This document shows, one piece after another, positions 47,601 to 58,000 of a stretch of DNA of 64,000 bases. The DNA is from Patella vulgata (lineage: Eukaryota > Mollusca > Gastropoda > Patellidae), in NCBI RefSeq assembly GCF_932274485.2, contig NC_065883.2, positions 15,994,222-16,058,221 on the forward strand, written 5' to 3'. The translations under genes and the position numbers were made by a program. The notes beneath the pieces were generated by a model, which saw nothing but the letters and a program-made list of their open reading frames with translations, did not search any database and was not told where the DNA came from. Every line of letters begins with the position of its first letter. Within the stretch, counting starts at the first letter, position 1.

Positions 47601-48269
47601 AACATTTCGATCACAGATAGTGGAGTGGTTGTTCGATGGAGTATTTTAAAACGTTGCACGATTGTCTAATGCTACGTCTCCAAAACCATCACGATTCGTT
47701 CTACGATTGAAATCGTGGTTTTAATCGTGGAGTAATCGAGGTGATCAATCTTGAGGTCAGTCGCAGCAACGCTGTTAATCTCAGATACGTTTTGGGCGGT
47801 TCAAACCTTTACTACGATCAACACTATTAATTGTAAGTCGCGATCATCGCTTCAGATCATAACAAAGTGCGACAAATCGCAACTAATCGTGTTTCTAAAC
47901 CGTGGTAGACCCATAATATTGCCATTATATTTGAATTCCCAATCTACATGTCTTCAATGACAAAAGCAAATCTGTATTGAAATTAAAAACCCACCGGAGT
48001 TGTAATGCGGACTTTGTTGAACCTGGTTCTCCCAGATATTGCAATATAAATATAACGCGAAGAACAGGTCGATCCCGATTGTCTTGTACTTGGAAAATTA
48101 GCTTCATTATTCCGATGAAGAGTAATAAAATCAGTTGGAGTAGTGGTGGACATCATATGACAGTAGATTTTAACAGGTTGATAACCTGTCGCTGGGGGGT
48201 ATACCCAATATTCACCATCAGTTCTGTAGATTGAGTTGCAGATCTTAATATCTTCACAACTTGATACAG
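44644..48269 (-). CDS. GON-domain protein gene, three exons seen (partial; ADAMTS9/20-type GON domain)
   Basis: Minus-strand exons 48269-47995 (SCEDIKICNSIYRTDGEYWV, VKIYCHMM, DFITL, ARTRF-like end), 47440-47273 (DDFTFASTTSADGYHVKFGN, LYSPCPGLGTMRIDITNTG) and 44795-44644 (LYGWQAKID, EARCDGICGGCRPDSKITF) follow the GON domain from start to end in order: DGEYW, YC.M, DDFTFA, CPG, GGC.P. The GON domain closes nematode GON-1 and vertebrate ADAMTS9/20; its biochemical role is not settled. Exons 1 and 2 join in phase. Exon 2 ends in phase 0 but exon 3 is open only in another phase, so a small exon is missing from my model or the gene is damaged. The true 5' and 3' exons were not found. No metalloprotease or TSP1 domain is present nearby. 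The gene lies between the two duplicated blocks. Confidence 0.7.
45738..46010 (-). mobile_element. SINE-C, second copy
   Basis: The inverse of the 6.9-kb copy: GTTGTTGTTATTCCTAGTGC, GTAACGTCCGCTTCCACC, then the GGGTACTCTGGTTTCC-type centre and the box B-like GGTTTCGACCCC read on the minus strand. Confidence 0.65.
46340..47060. repeat. Degenerate array built on AACGTCAACGATAATGTTTA
   Basis: At least twelve diverged units carry AACGTCAACGATAATG-like cores followed by TTTNNGACCTACCATAT. Spacing is 30-60 bases, best preserved at 46,620-47,000. It lies in the GON gene intron 2. There is no open reading frame through it. Confidence 0.7.
46385..46440 (-). mobile_element. Minimal SINE-A insertion (tail only) with 10-bp target duplication
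   Basis: TTTAAAGGGA at 46,385-46,394 recurs at 46,431-46,440. Between them only the last about 36 bases of SINE-A are present (GGACGTTAAACCCCATTTCA plus two further ATTTC units), an extreme 5' truncation. Confidence 0.85.
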
Positions 48270-48892
48270 CTGAAGAATTAAAATGATAAATCATCATACT
48301 ATGTTTGCTTATAGTCTCAGCGCGGGGGGGGGGGGGTCCACCAAATGGGCACAAAACCAGACCCAACTTTTCAAGAGTAAAATTTTGCGTAGAATACGAT
48401 GCCGAGTTGTAATCAGTCCGTCGTTGGGGCGTTTTCCGTTTTCGAGATATTCGGGGTCAAAGGTCAAATGGGTTCATTTTCACTGAAAGTGAATGCGCAG
48501 TCATTCTTGTCTTTTTCCCCCTTTTGCATGGCGATTTTTGTTGACTTTTTGGTGTAGAATTGAGGAAAAGGGTTTGAAAATACATTTTCTGCCAGGTTTT
48601 GGTGAATATTCATAATTTTGATGCGGAAGGATACAAGAGTTGAGAGGTTGGTTACGTTGAAATGTAGGGCCTGAAATTGCATGTTTACTTGTCTCTACTT
48701 CCAGCTTGTGTATCTCAAGTTTTTCATGAAGAACCTCATACGTGCTTTTGGGCAAGTGGTTGCCACATGTTGCTCCATCTGTGGTAGAAAGCGTTCTACC
48801 CAACGAAAATTTGGGAAAAAGTTAGAGCCGGTCTAAGATACGAGAATTAACATTGGAGTCAATGGGAAATCTTTAGTGATCTGTGTCCTGTC
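48270..48892. other. Unique spacer left of duplication copy B
   Basis: It contains a G13 run (about 48,324-48,336) and the stretch TTTTCCGTTTTCGAGATATT. No upstream exon of the GON gene with a convincing acceptor and donor was seen. The last bases carry GATCTGT twice, next to the breakpoint. Confidence 0.4.
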
Positions 48893-49221
48893 TGATCTGT
48901 CAAGGGAAATAACTCCCGTTTCGTTGTTTCAAGCAAGAATTTTTTGTTCAGTGTTAAAAACATTCCCTATTTAGCACCGACTTGGTAATAAAATTATCGC
49001 TTATGATGTATTAATTTGTTTGGGTTTTTTTTGTTTTGTTTTTTTCTTCAAATTAGTATTTCGTTTCGTGTGAAATTCCGAACATTCAATCATTTGAACG
49101 AAACCGGATGTTTGGCCTTCTTTCGTTTCGTTTCCCTGCAAATTGTTATTATTCACGTATTTTTGTCAAGTTGGCATTGCAATGTCATTTAAAGCAGAGA
49201 CTATGACTTATTCATCATAAA

Positions 49222-52200
49222 ATGACACACGATTCCCAAACTGGCATTTCCGTTTTAGAGGAAGATGATATTTTATCTAGTAAAAGTAAAACCCACAATG
49301 TCAATAAACCAGAACTTACCAAAAGAGGGGTGATTTTATTAGGAACGTTTGGGGGATTATTTGCAGGAATTTATGCTGTTGCTACTCCATTTGTTTCACC
49401 AGCATTGAGAAGAATATGTCTACCATTTGTTCCAGCTACTCCTCTTCAAATTCAAAATGTTTTTACGGCATTAACTAAACGAACTGGTTCATTGATTGAT
49501 ATAGGAAGTGGAGACGGTAGAATTGTAATTTAAATTCATATTATTATAATAATATTGTATTTTTATGATCATAGTATCACTGAGAAATTTTGAAAGATGC
49601 ATCCCTTCCTGCATTTTTTTAATTTCAAAGTTGTATCATTTGTCAGACAGCATTAGTCTTGTTGAATTCATTCTGATACATATTAAATGCTTCAAATATA
49701 TTTTTATATCCATAGTATAGCAGGCTACTGATGATCCCAATATCTGTCTACCGGTAATGAGCCAATAAGTCTCTGCCATAGATAATTTTACGGTGCCGGG
49801 TCTGTAGACATCTTGATATAGCTACCTATAGTAGTCCCATTTAATTGAAGAAAATTATAAAGTTGTAATAAAAAACATATGCACTTTGATCCACCCAGCA
49901 TAATATATGTGACATTCACCCTGCACTCTGCTAATTGATTATATTCCATTTTTTTTTCATGTCATTTGCCAGAAGTAGAACAAGCTTTTTCATGGCGAAC
50001 CATTGCATTTGCCCTCGGCTTTCTGTTCCTTGTCACAAAAACTTGATACACAGAGTAAGAACATGGGTTTCCAGGACATTTAGTAAACCTATTGGAAACA
50101 GCAGGCAAATACAATGACATCATCTTTTGAATATACATAAAATTAGAATTATAGATTATAAAATATTCAATTATAACCTTTTGATCTTTCAATTAATTTT
50201 TTTTTGCAGGTTTTAGATGCAGCACGACAAGGATTTAAATCAAGTGGAGTTGAATTAAACTACTGGTTAGTTTTGTACTCAAAATATACAGCATGGAAAA
50301 ATGGTCTTTCTCCACAAGTATCTTTTTTCAGGAAGGATTTATGGAAGGTAATACATGCTTGATTACCTTTTTAGCACTAGATCTTGAGCTCTTTAGACTG
50401 CCCAGTCACTTGCTTAGCTTTCGCGCCAACAAGAACTAGTAAACGGTCTTATACATGTAAAACAGAAATCTGGTCACATATATCTGGCAATCTGAGGAAC
50501 AGCAGTTTTACACTGTTTTGTTCTGTGTCCAGGGACGTACCAGTATTAATTTTCTTCAAGGGACTGGGGTAGTTAACATTTACAAGTACTAAAGGACAAT
50601 ATTACTGTCCACAATTTGGAATTGTTCTTTAGATTGCAGGTCTAAAAATTAAATTACATATTTAGTATAAAGTGTGTGTGAATTTCAATCTTGGTACTGC
50701 ACCATTAACTTGTGGAAGAGGATGGTTAATTAATTATTCCAAATGGTAATTTAGTGTTTTCTTCCGTATTTAATATTTAAAAGGATCAGAATTTGTGACA
50801 AATTGGCTTGAGGTGAAAAATATATATTTCTAACTTTTTCTATTTTCAGACATCTCTGTCTCAGTATGATAATGTTGTTATTTTCGGTGTGGAACAGATG
50901 GTAAGTCCAGTCATTCTGCTTGGAATAGATCAGAAGTATATTCTTAATAGAATGAGGAAAAACAGGTGAAATGCCGAACCCAATACAATTAGTTGTAGTT
51001 CATATCATTAAACAAACATTATGCAAGAGCTAAATCTGCTTATTGTAGGTTCTTTCTTTAGGCCTGAAATGTTATCTAAATTATTAATTAGACATTAATT
51101 AACCTATCCAGACCATAATCAACTCTAGATGGCATCGCTAGCCTGCGATTTTAAGTGGATTGTGAGCCGATTTACTGCATAACTTTCTTTCTCGATTAAA
51201 CGATTAAATGGATAATCAAGACTATGCTGCTTATCGTACTGATTTTTGTAATGATGACCGAGGCTAGGCAGAAATTTCATTCGCCTAGTTATCGGTTCAT
51301 AGTGGATCAATTTGAATGAAATTTTCAGCAAATCTAGTTTTTAATTATTATAGTGAGAACTGCCAACTCGTTATTGAATCTCCCATAATGTATCTTTCAA
51401 TTGCTTGCAGAAAAGGCTTTTTAGCAGTAAGAGAAAACTATGATCTTAAGAAAAGTGACAAGATGAAATCATTTGTGAGGAAATGACTCGGATCATTCAA
51501 TCTCACAATCCTCACCCCATTTCTCAATATAAATGGTGTTTGTTAAGCATATCCGCAATATCACCCATGGCCCAACAGTTCCTGATTAATGCTAATTTAT
51601 TACTACTTCAACATTCTTGGGAGGATCACGGTGGCTAAGTGGGTAAGACGCTGGTTCACTAACCTGGAGGTCGGGTGTTCGATCCCTGCATTGGCTGAGA
51701 AAGTTCATCTAGATTTTCCGGGGTGGTTCTCCCTTGTCAGTGATGCAGGATGGAGGGCCTGACAAGGACAGCTGTCTAGTCATTCGGATGGCATGCACGT
51801 AAAAGATCCCTTGACAGATGGAATTCGATATAAGAGTAGGCTGTAGTGCCTCTGTCCGGGCAAAATTTCCCTCATAGCACACTGTATGGCATATGCCTGT
51901 CTTCATTAGCCCAGTCGGAGCAGAACAGTAGAACGTTAATCCCCATTTCATTTCAACACTTCTGTGGCAAGCTATTGATAGTGATTTATATCTGTATTAA
52001 GCAATTAATATGAAGGGTCTAGCTAAATGCACAGTAGGTTAAAAGCAGATTATCTGACAAAAAGCTTTAAACCCAAAGAGAAACTAAACCAAGGTACTGT
52101 TTATTTTCCAGATGTCAAAGCTAGAGGAGAAATTAGACAAAGAACTGGTAGAAGGAAGACATGTTGTGGCATGTAGATTTCCATTTCCAACATGGCAACC

Positions 52201-52294
52201 CGCGAAAACAATAGGAAGTGGTGTTGATACAGTTTGGTTGTATATAAAAGGAAGAGAAAAACTTTGTAAAGATAACCATAATAATCCAGTCTGA
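49222..52294 (+). CDS. ATPSCKMT: ATP synthase c-subunit lysine methyltransferase (FAM173B), copy B, 4 exons, complete
   Basis: Exons 49222-49524, 50210-50347, 50850-50900 and 52112-52294 give 224 aa, all phase 0. Compared with copy A it has one residue fewer in the membrane segment (a 3-base loss turns VILILG into VILLG), two substitutions near the N terminus (N to S and N to H around residues 22-26) and two silent changes. Exons 2-4 look identical. SAM motif I DIGSGDGR and the C-terminal CRFPFPTW block are intact, so it should encode a working enzyme if transcribed. Only about 329 bases upstream are shared with copy A; beyond that the flank is different, so its promoter may differ. Confidence 0.93.
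51008..51400 (+). mobile_element. TTAA MITE, short subfamily, in ATPSCKMT intron 3 (copy B)
   Basis: Same element and insertion site as in copy A, with only single-base differences. Confidence 0.8.
51621..51955 (+). mobile_element. SINE-A in ATPSCKMT intron 3 (copy B), box A intact
   Basis: Same insertion as in copy A but with a complete tRNA-like box A (GTGGCTAAGTGGGTAAGACG). The copy A version is therefore the one that lost bases. Confidence 0.8.
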
Positions 52295-53375
52295 TATTTA
52301 TTAAAAATGTTTTGAAGTGATGTTATTTTTATTATCAGACTATTTGAGGGTCAGTGTTTTTAAGAAAGAATGGCTCTTTCCTACATGTGATGAAATAGAT
52401 GACAGTGTGTTAACCCTGTAATGCAATTTGTTACACAAAAATAGTGTTCTTTAATGCAAAGAATTAGAGCACAAATGTGAAGCCAACAGTAATGGTTCTT
52501 TCCTACATGTGATGAAATAGATGACAGTGTGTGCCATGAACCCTGTAACACAATTTTTTACACCAAAATAGTGTTCTTTAATGCAAAGAATTAGAGGACA
52601 AAAGTGAAACCAACGGTAAGATGTTCATGGTGAGATACATACAGACAACATTAATCGGGAATATCCATGAGTTAGACTATATTATATTTGGATGATATAC
52701 TTCATGTAATTGATCTTGCAATAGTGAAGTGTTAAAAATTTACCCTTTTACATTGCAGATGACAGCATTAAATTAAAACATAGAATAATAAAAGGATTTT
52801 ATTTTCAGATACATGTTTGGTTTTCCTTTGTAATTTGTATGTATGTACTTACTCCAAAACTATGTAAGGTAATGTTAAATAGAAATAATATGAAATCAAT
52901 GGCATACAGAAGAGAATATCTGGCTTTAATTTATATTTTTAAATAAACATTATCAGATTGCCAGTATTAACAGTTCACACTAAAATACACATTATGTGAC
53001 CAGCTCTGGCTAAATAAAAGACACATGCTGTACATGTATCACCCTTATTTTAGATATGCAACAAAACCAAATCTATTTGGTGAACACTTGCTTTTTTGTT
53101 GGCCATTGTCTTGATATCTTTATTTCAGTAATTTACAATTGCTTTTTTTTTCTAAAAATGAATATCATTTTAGATATCTCTGGCATTGTGTAAGATAATG
53201 CACATGTCTTTGGAAACAGAAGTTAAATTTATAAATACATGTACCAGTAGCTGTGTTTTAAAATTTTACCAATGTGTCTCATTAGGTCATAGCCAGTCGT
53301 ATTTAATTAAAATAATAAAATAAAGACCCCATTTATATGATGATAAGCTAATGAATATTTTTATATAATCAAAGA
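52295..53375. other. Convergent intergenic space, copy B
   Basis: It keeps the 122-bp tandem duplication (52,369-52,616) but lacks the copy A segment corresponding to 31,601-32,203. Confidence 0.6.
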
Positions 53376-53883
53376 TTAAAGGAGCTAAGTCGCTAATATT
53401 TGGGACCTAGAAATTGACACAAATGGGTCGCAACGCATACAATAATGTAATATGAAAGCATATAAATTGATTTACATTCAATCGTTTCTGTAATTTCTAA
53501 TCAGTTAGTTTCGGCGAAATACACCAGTATTCTCAATCGAATTTCAATCTCTAGCGTCTGGTTATTCCAGTCTACATCAATAGTATTTATTGGGCATGCT
53601 CTCCAGATAAGAATAAAACGTCACCGTTTGACATGACTTGTGGAATATGCCTAGCCTCGTTTTTCGAGTACCTTCTTACAAATAGTGCTGAAACACATTA
53701 TGGCACACGATTCGTGTACCAATTGTAAAATGTTTATTTTGTCTTAATTATTGGATATCAGAAGGCCATTTTTTCCCGGTAAGATCACAACATCAATGTT
53801 GATTTAAACCGACAAATAAATCGTGTTTTCAATATCGAAGATTTTGGATGATATTGAGTTAGAGACTTAGCTACTTTAATTAA
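53376..53883. mobile_element. TIR-bounded MITE of about 505 bp, copy B
   Basis: Counterpart of the element at 32,738-33,245, same ends and context. Confidence 0.65.
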
Positions 53884-54158
53884 AGTATATTAGTATAGTA
53901 TATATATTAAATGTAATAGAACTATTGAGATCATTTGACATAAAATATTTCATAGAAATATATACAGACAGCTCAGTCTCAACCAGAATAAATGATGGTA
54001 AATTACAAATGCTAAGACCAAAATGTTTTTCAGAAAATCATGCTAATCTAACTGTAATACAATGTGCATCTCAATTCATACTTCTCAATAGGATAAAATA
54101 TAATAGTGTAAAAGGAGGATTGTAGTTTCCTGAACAGTCAAGAACGACCATCAACGTT

Positions 54159-54875
54159 GATATATACTCTTCAAAAAAAATGTAGGGGATATTGAAATGC
54201 AAATACCTATGCAGGTTGTGATATGATAAATAGTCATGGATACTTGACATGCTTTGAGAGTATGTTCACAGATGAAGAACTTATCGCCCCAACAGAACCA
54301 CTGAGCTGCACATGCGACACGCAATAGTGCCGTACACGTGGGAGGGGTTCATTGTCAAATTTGACACTTCAAGGAAGGGTTGATAAAAACTGCCGTGTGC
54401 TGGTTTATCTATCCATGTTAGCATTCCTATCGGTTCTTGCATAAGATTTACTGTTTAGCGTATCTTTGTTTTAGTGTGTTACGTTTATTTTCATCGGGAG
54501 ACGTGTTTGTCAACGTCAACCGACAACACTGCAAGAATTGCCTGTGACACTGCAAGGGGAGTGGGTCAGATTGCCCCAAATCGTGATTGGACGGTTGATT
54601 AGGAGCATGCCACGACGAATTGCTGAATGTCTGAGGATTGGTGGATCTATTACTCATTATTAAGACAAAAATCAAAAACGTCCATTTTCACTTTTGACGG
54701 TGTATGTCTCTCTTTGCGAGTGAAATGGGGCCGTCAGATAAGCCGCCCATATGAACTGTTTATGTTTATGTGTAGGCAATTGGCCTGTTAATAACATACA
54801 CTGGTTACCTCTAATAAAAACAGCATTTCCGCATTGTTTCTGAATATCCCCTACTTTTTCTGAAGAGTATATATC
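54159..54875. mobile_element. DNA-element relic with about 35-bp inverted ends, copy B
   Basis: Counterpart of 33,521-34,243, with the same ends and a few small length differences. Confidence 0.7.
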
Positions 54876-55017
54876 ATCAAAGATCTTTCGCCATTTAAAT
54901 AATAAAATGAGAGCAATAAAGATTATGTCATAGCTGTCAAAATTTTTAAAAACTTTCATCCATATCAAAATGGCTCTTGGAAGATAATTTTGAAGCTGAA
55001 CTATGGTATTGTTCGAG

Positions 55018-58000
55018 TTATCTTTTCTGCTGTAAAGCATCATCTATAACTTTTCTCATATATCTAATAACTTCACGTGGATTCTCGTTCTTCACAATAG
55101 CACAACCAGATACAATTACATTTGCTCCAACCTGCAGATAAAAACAAAACAAATATTATACATGTTCAAATCTTGATATAAAAAATTGTAGTCTATATGC
55201 ATGTTTTAAATTCTTTGAGCGTCTTAAAAGACTCCAGCTAAAACAGTTCTACATTTCAGTTCAAGACATTTACAACCTTGACCAAAGAGTATGTGTCGAT
55301 CTAGAATCTAAATATCACCTTTGTTCAATATGCCCCCATTATTCTATCAAATCTTAAATTTCAGTACTTCACGTTTAAGGGGAGATTTTGCTCCTCTCGA
55401 CGCACATCGACTTTTCAAAGGAGTCATTAAAGACTCCCGCAAATTAGCTAAATCTCTCTCCTAAATATTGAGATTAATAAACTACTTTCAGTTTTTGTTT
55501 ACTTTTAAACTGCATACATTCAAGGTATCAGGAGCTTTTTATTGCTCCCGCACAATTTTATAAACATGAAGGACTGAAATTTCTGATTGCTTTCAACAGG
55601 TTACTGAGTTTAGTATAGGAGGATGGTCTTTGGGAATATTTCTCAAAAACTTATAGTCATTTTATGTGCTCCTAGATTTAAATGATTATTTGAAGAATAC
55701 TGATATTCCATCAACTGTAAGTTCCTATACCCAATAAAGGAATATTAGTATCTGCTAATAACTGCTTTCAATCTCACATTTTGACAAGTTGGATCCGGAT
55801 TGCAGTTATGACAAGTTTATTCAGTATGTGAGAATATATGTGCAAAGGCTGAAGCACTTGCACCAATCAACTCTAATACTGGTCTCTAATACTGGTAGGT
55901 CAGCTGAATAGATTATTATTACAAAACATGCATAATGATAATAAGACATACATCAGCACACTGTTGTATAGTTGAGGGCCCAACTCCACCATCAACTTCA
56001 ATATCAAGATTTTTATATTTCTCTCTTAAAAACTTAACCTAGGAAAAAAAAGACATGATTAAAAAACCTTATTTAACACTTGATCTTCTGAGATGGGTTA
56101 AAATGTCCTATGACATCAAGTCTGTAGCAGTAAGGGACAGGAATATAAAATGTAAATTGAATAGCTAGAATATAGCAGGCCATAAAATCTGATTCTGCTC
56201 CAATCTTTGGTATCTATTCTGTAGCATACACAATATTAGAAGGCGCAGGATTATTTTGATATCTTAAAGGAGGTTTTTTTATAATGATCTTTCAGAAAAT
56301 ATCAAATTTTCCATGGTACCGTTGTCGTAAAAATGTAATCAGATTGATTATTGAAGAAAACAAAATAAACAAGCCAACAGTGAGGCTGATGTCCCCCGCC
56401 GAAATAGGAAAATAATTAGAGGACACATATAAATTTATCACAAATTATCTTTTACAAAGTATTGAACAATCAAACAGTATATCTTTACTTATAGTCTAAC
56501 AATCAAAGTAGGAGAGTTATTGTTTTCCAAAGTCTCGACCAATCAAATTGCGTATCGCTCTGCTTACCCTGAGCAGAAAATGCTCATTATCAAACTTAGT
56601 CAAGGTATTACTGTAATGAAACTATACACCAAGTTTCATCAATCTCACTTAATTAGAACTAAAGTTATCGTGTCCCAAAGCATCAACCAATCAAATTGCT
56701 TATCTCTGCTTATCCTAAGCGGAAAATGCTCATCTTCGAACTCCATCAAGGCATTGACCTAATCAACACATACACCAAGTTTGAACATTCTAGCTCAATT
56801 AGGAAGAGAGTTATCGTGCCCCAAAGTATCAACCAATCAAATTGCTTATCTCTGCTTACCCTAAGCGGAAAATGCTCATCTTCGAACTCCATCAAGGCAT
56901 TGACCTAATAAACACATACACCAAGTTTGAACATTCTAGCTCAATTAAAAGTTATCGTGTCCCAAAGCATCAACCAATCAAATTGCTTATCTCTGCTTAC
57001 CCTAAGCGGAAAATGCTCATCTTCGAACTCCATCAAGGCATTGACCTAATCAACACATACACCAAGTTTGAACATTCTAGCCCAATTAGGAAGAGAGTTA
57101 TCGTGTCCCAAAGCATCAACCAATCAAATTGCTTATCTCTGCTTACCCTAAGCGGAAAATGCTCATCTTCGAACTCCATCAAGGCATTGACCCAATAAAC
57201 ACATACACCAAGTTTGAACATTCTAGCTCAATTAGGAAGAGAGTTATTGTGTCCCAAAAAGTGTGACGGACAGACAGACGGACAGACAGACAGACAGACG
57301 GACAGACAGACGGACGAACCCATTTTAATAGTCCCCTGCTTTCTTCGAAAGGCGGGGGACAAAAAATAGATTGTTGATAGGTTGAGCAAGTGATCCTTCT
57401 CTGCACACTTGTTATTAGACCACTCAAACCACTACCCCCGCCCCACCCCTAATTTGATTAGGACTAAAGACAGAAACTACTGTACAACTAGGATATGATT
57501 GGTCTAAAATTCATAATAAACCAAGTTGGTGTGTCATTGAAATAATAATACCGGGTAATAGTAATCCGGCCGGTAATGAAGTATTAATTATAACCCTTTG
57601 TTGGATGATGACTCATAAATTTAAGTACATGTAGCAATTTCACTGCTTTGTTCATTGCCTGTATAGCACGTTATTTCCTTCTTTAATGTACTTATCAGAT
57701 TCTATGCACTGGTATATGTGGATGTTCATAAGCTTAAATACCAATAGAATTTTTGCAGGTTTTTTTTTTTTTTACCTTTGGTAGACATTCGGCTATAAAT
57801 GACTGTCCTCCAAATCCCGGATTAACTGTCATGACTTGAATAAGATCAACTTGATCAACATATGGTAGAACAACTTCTACTGGTGTAGGTGGATTTATAC
57901 CTAAACCAACCTAAAATAAATTAAAAGTAATACAACAAAAAGGGTTTAGAATGTGATGCACCCACAAAACAAATTAACTCTTGTGCGGATACAAGGGGTA

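Noticed and set aside
47925-48366. Start codon for the GON gene upstream of 48,269 in the same frame
   Set aside because: The extension reads through a G/C run and low-complexity sequence, and an acceptor-like TTCTTCAG precedes the SCEDIK block, so an intron border is more likely than a start.
56520-57198. Repeated open frames of 70-118 residues as a repeat protein
   Set aside because: They are forced by the 146-bp tandem unit (not a multiple of three, so the frame changes from unit to unit) and have no counterpart in copy A. Not a protein.
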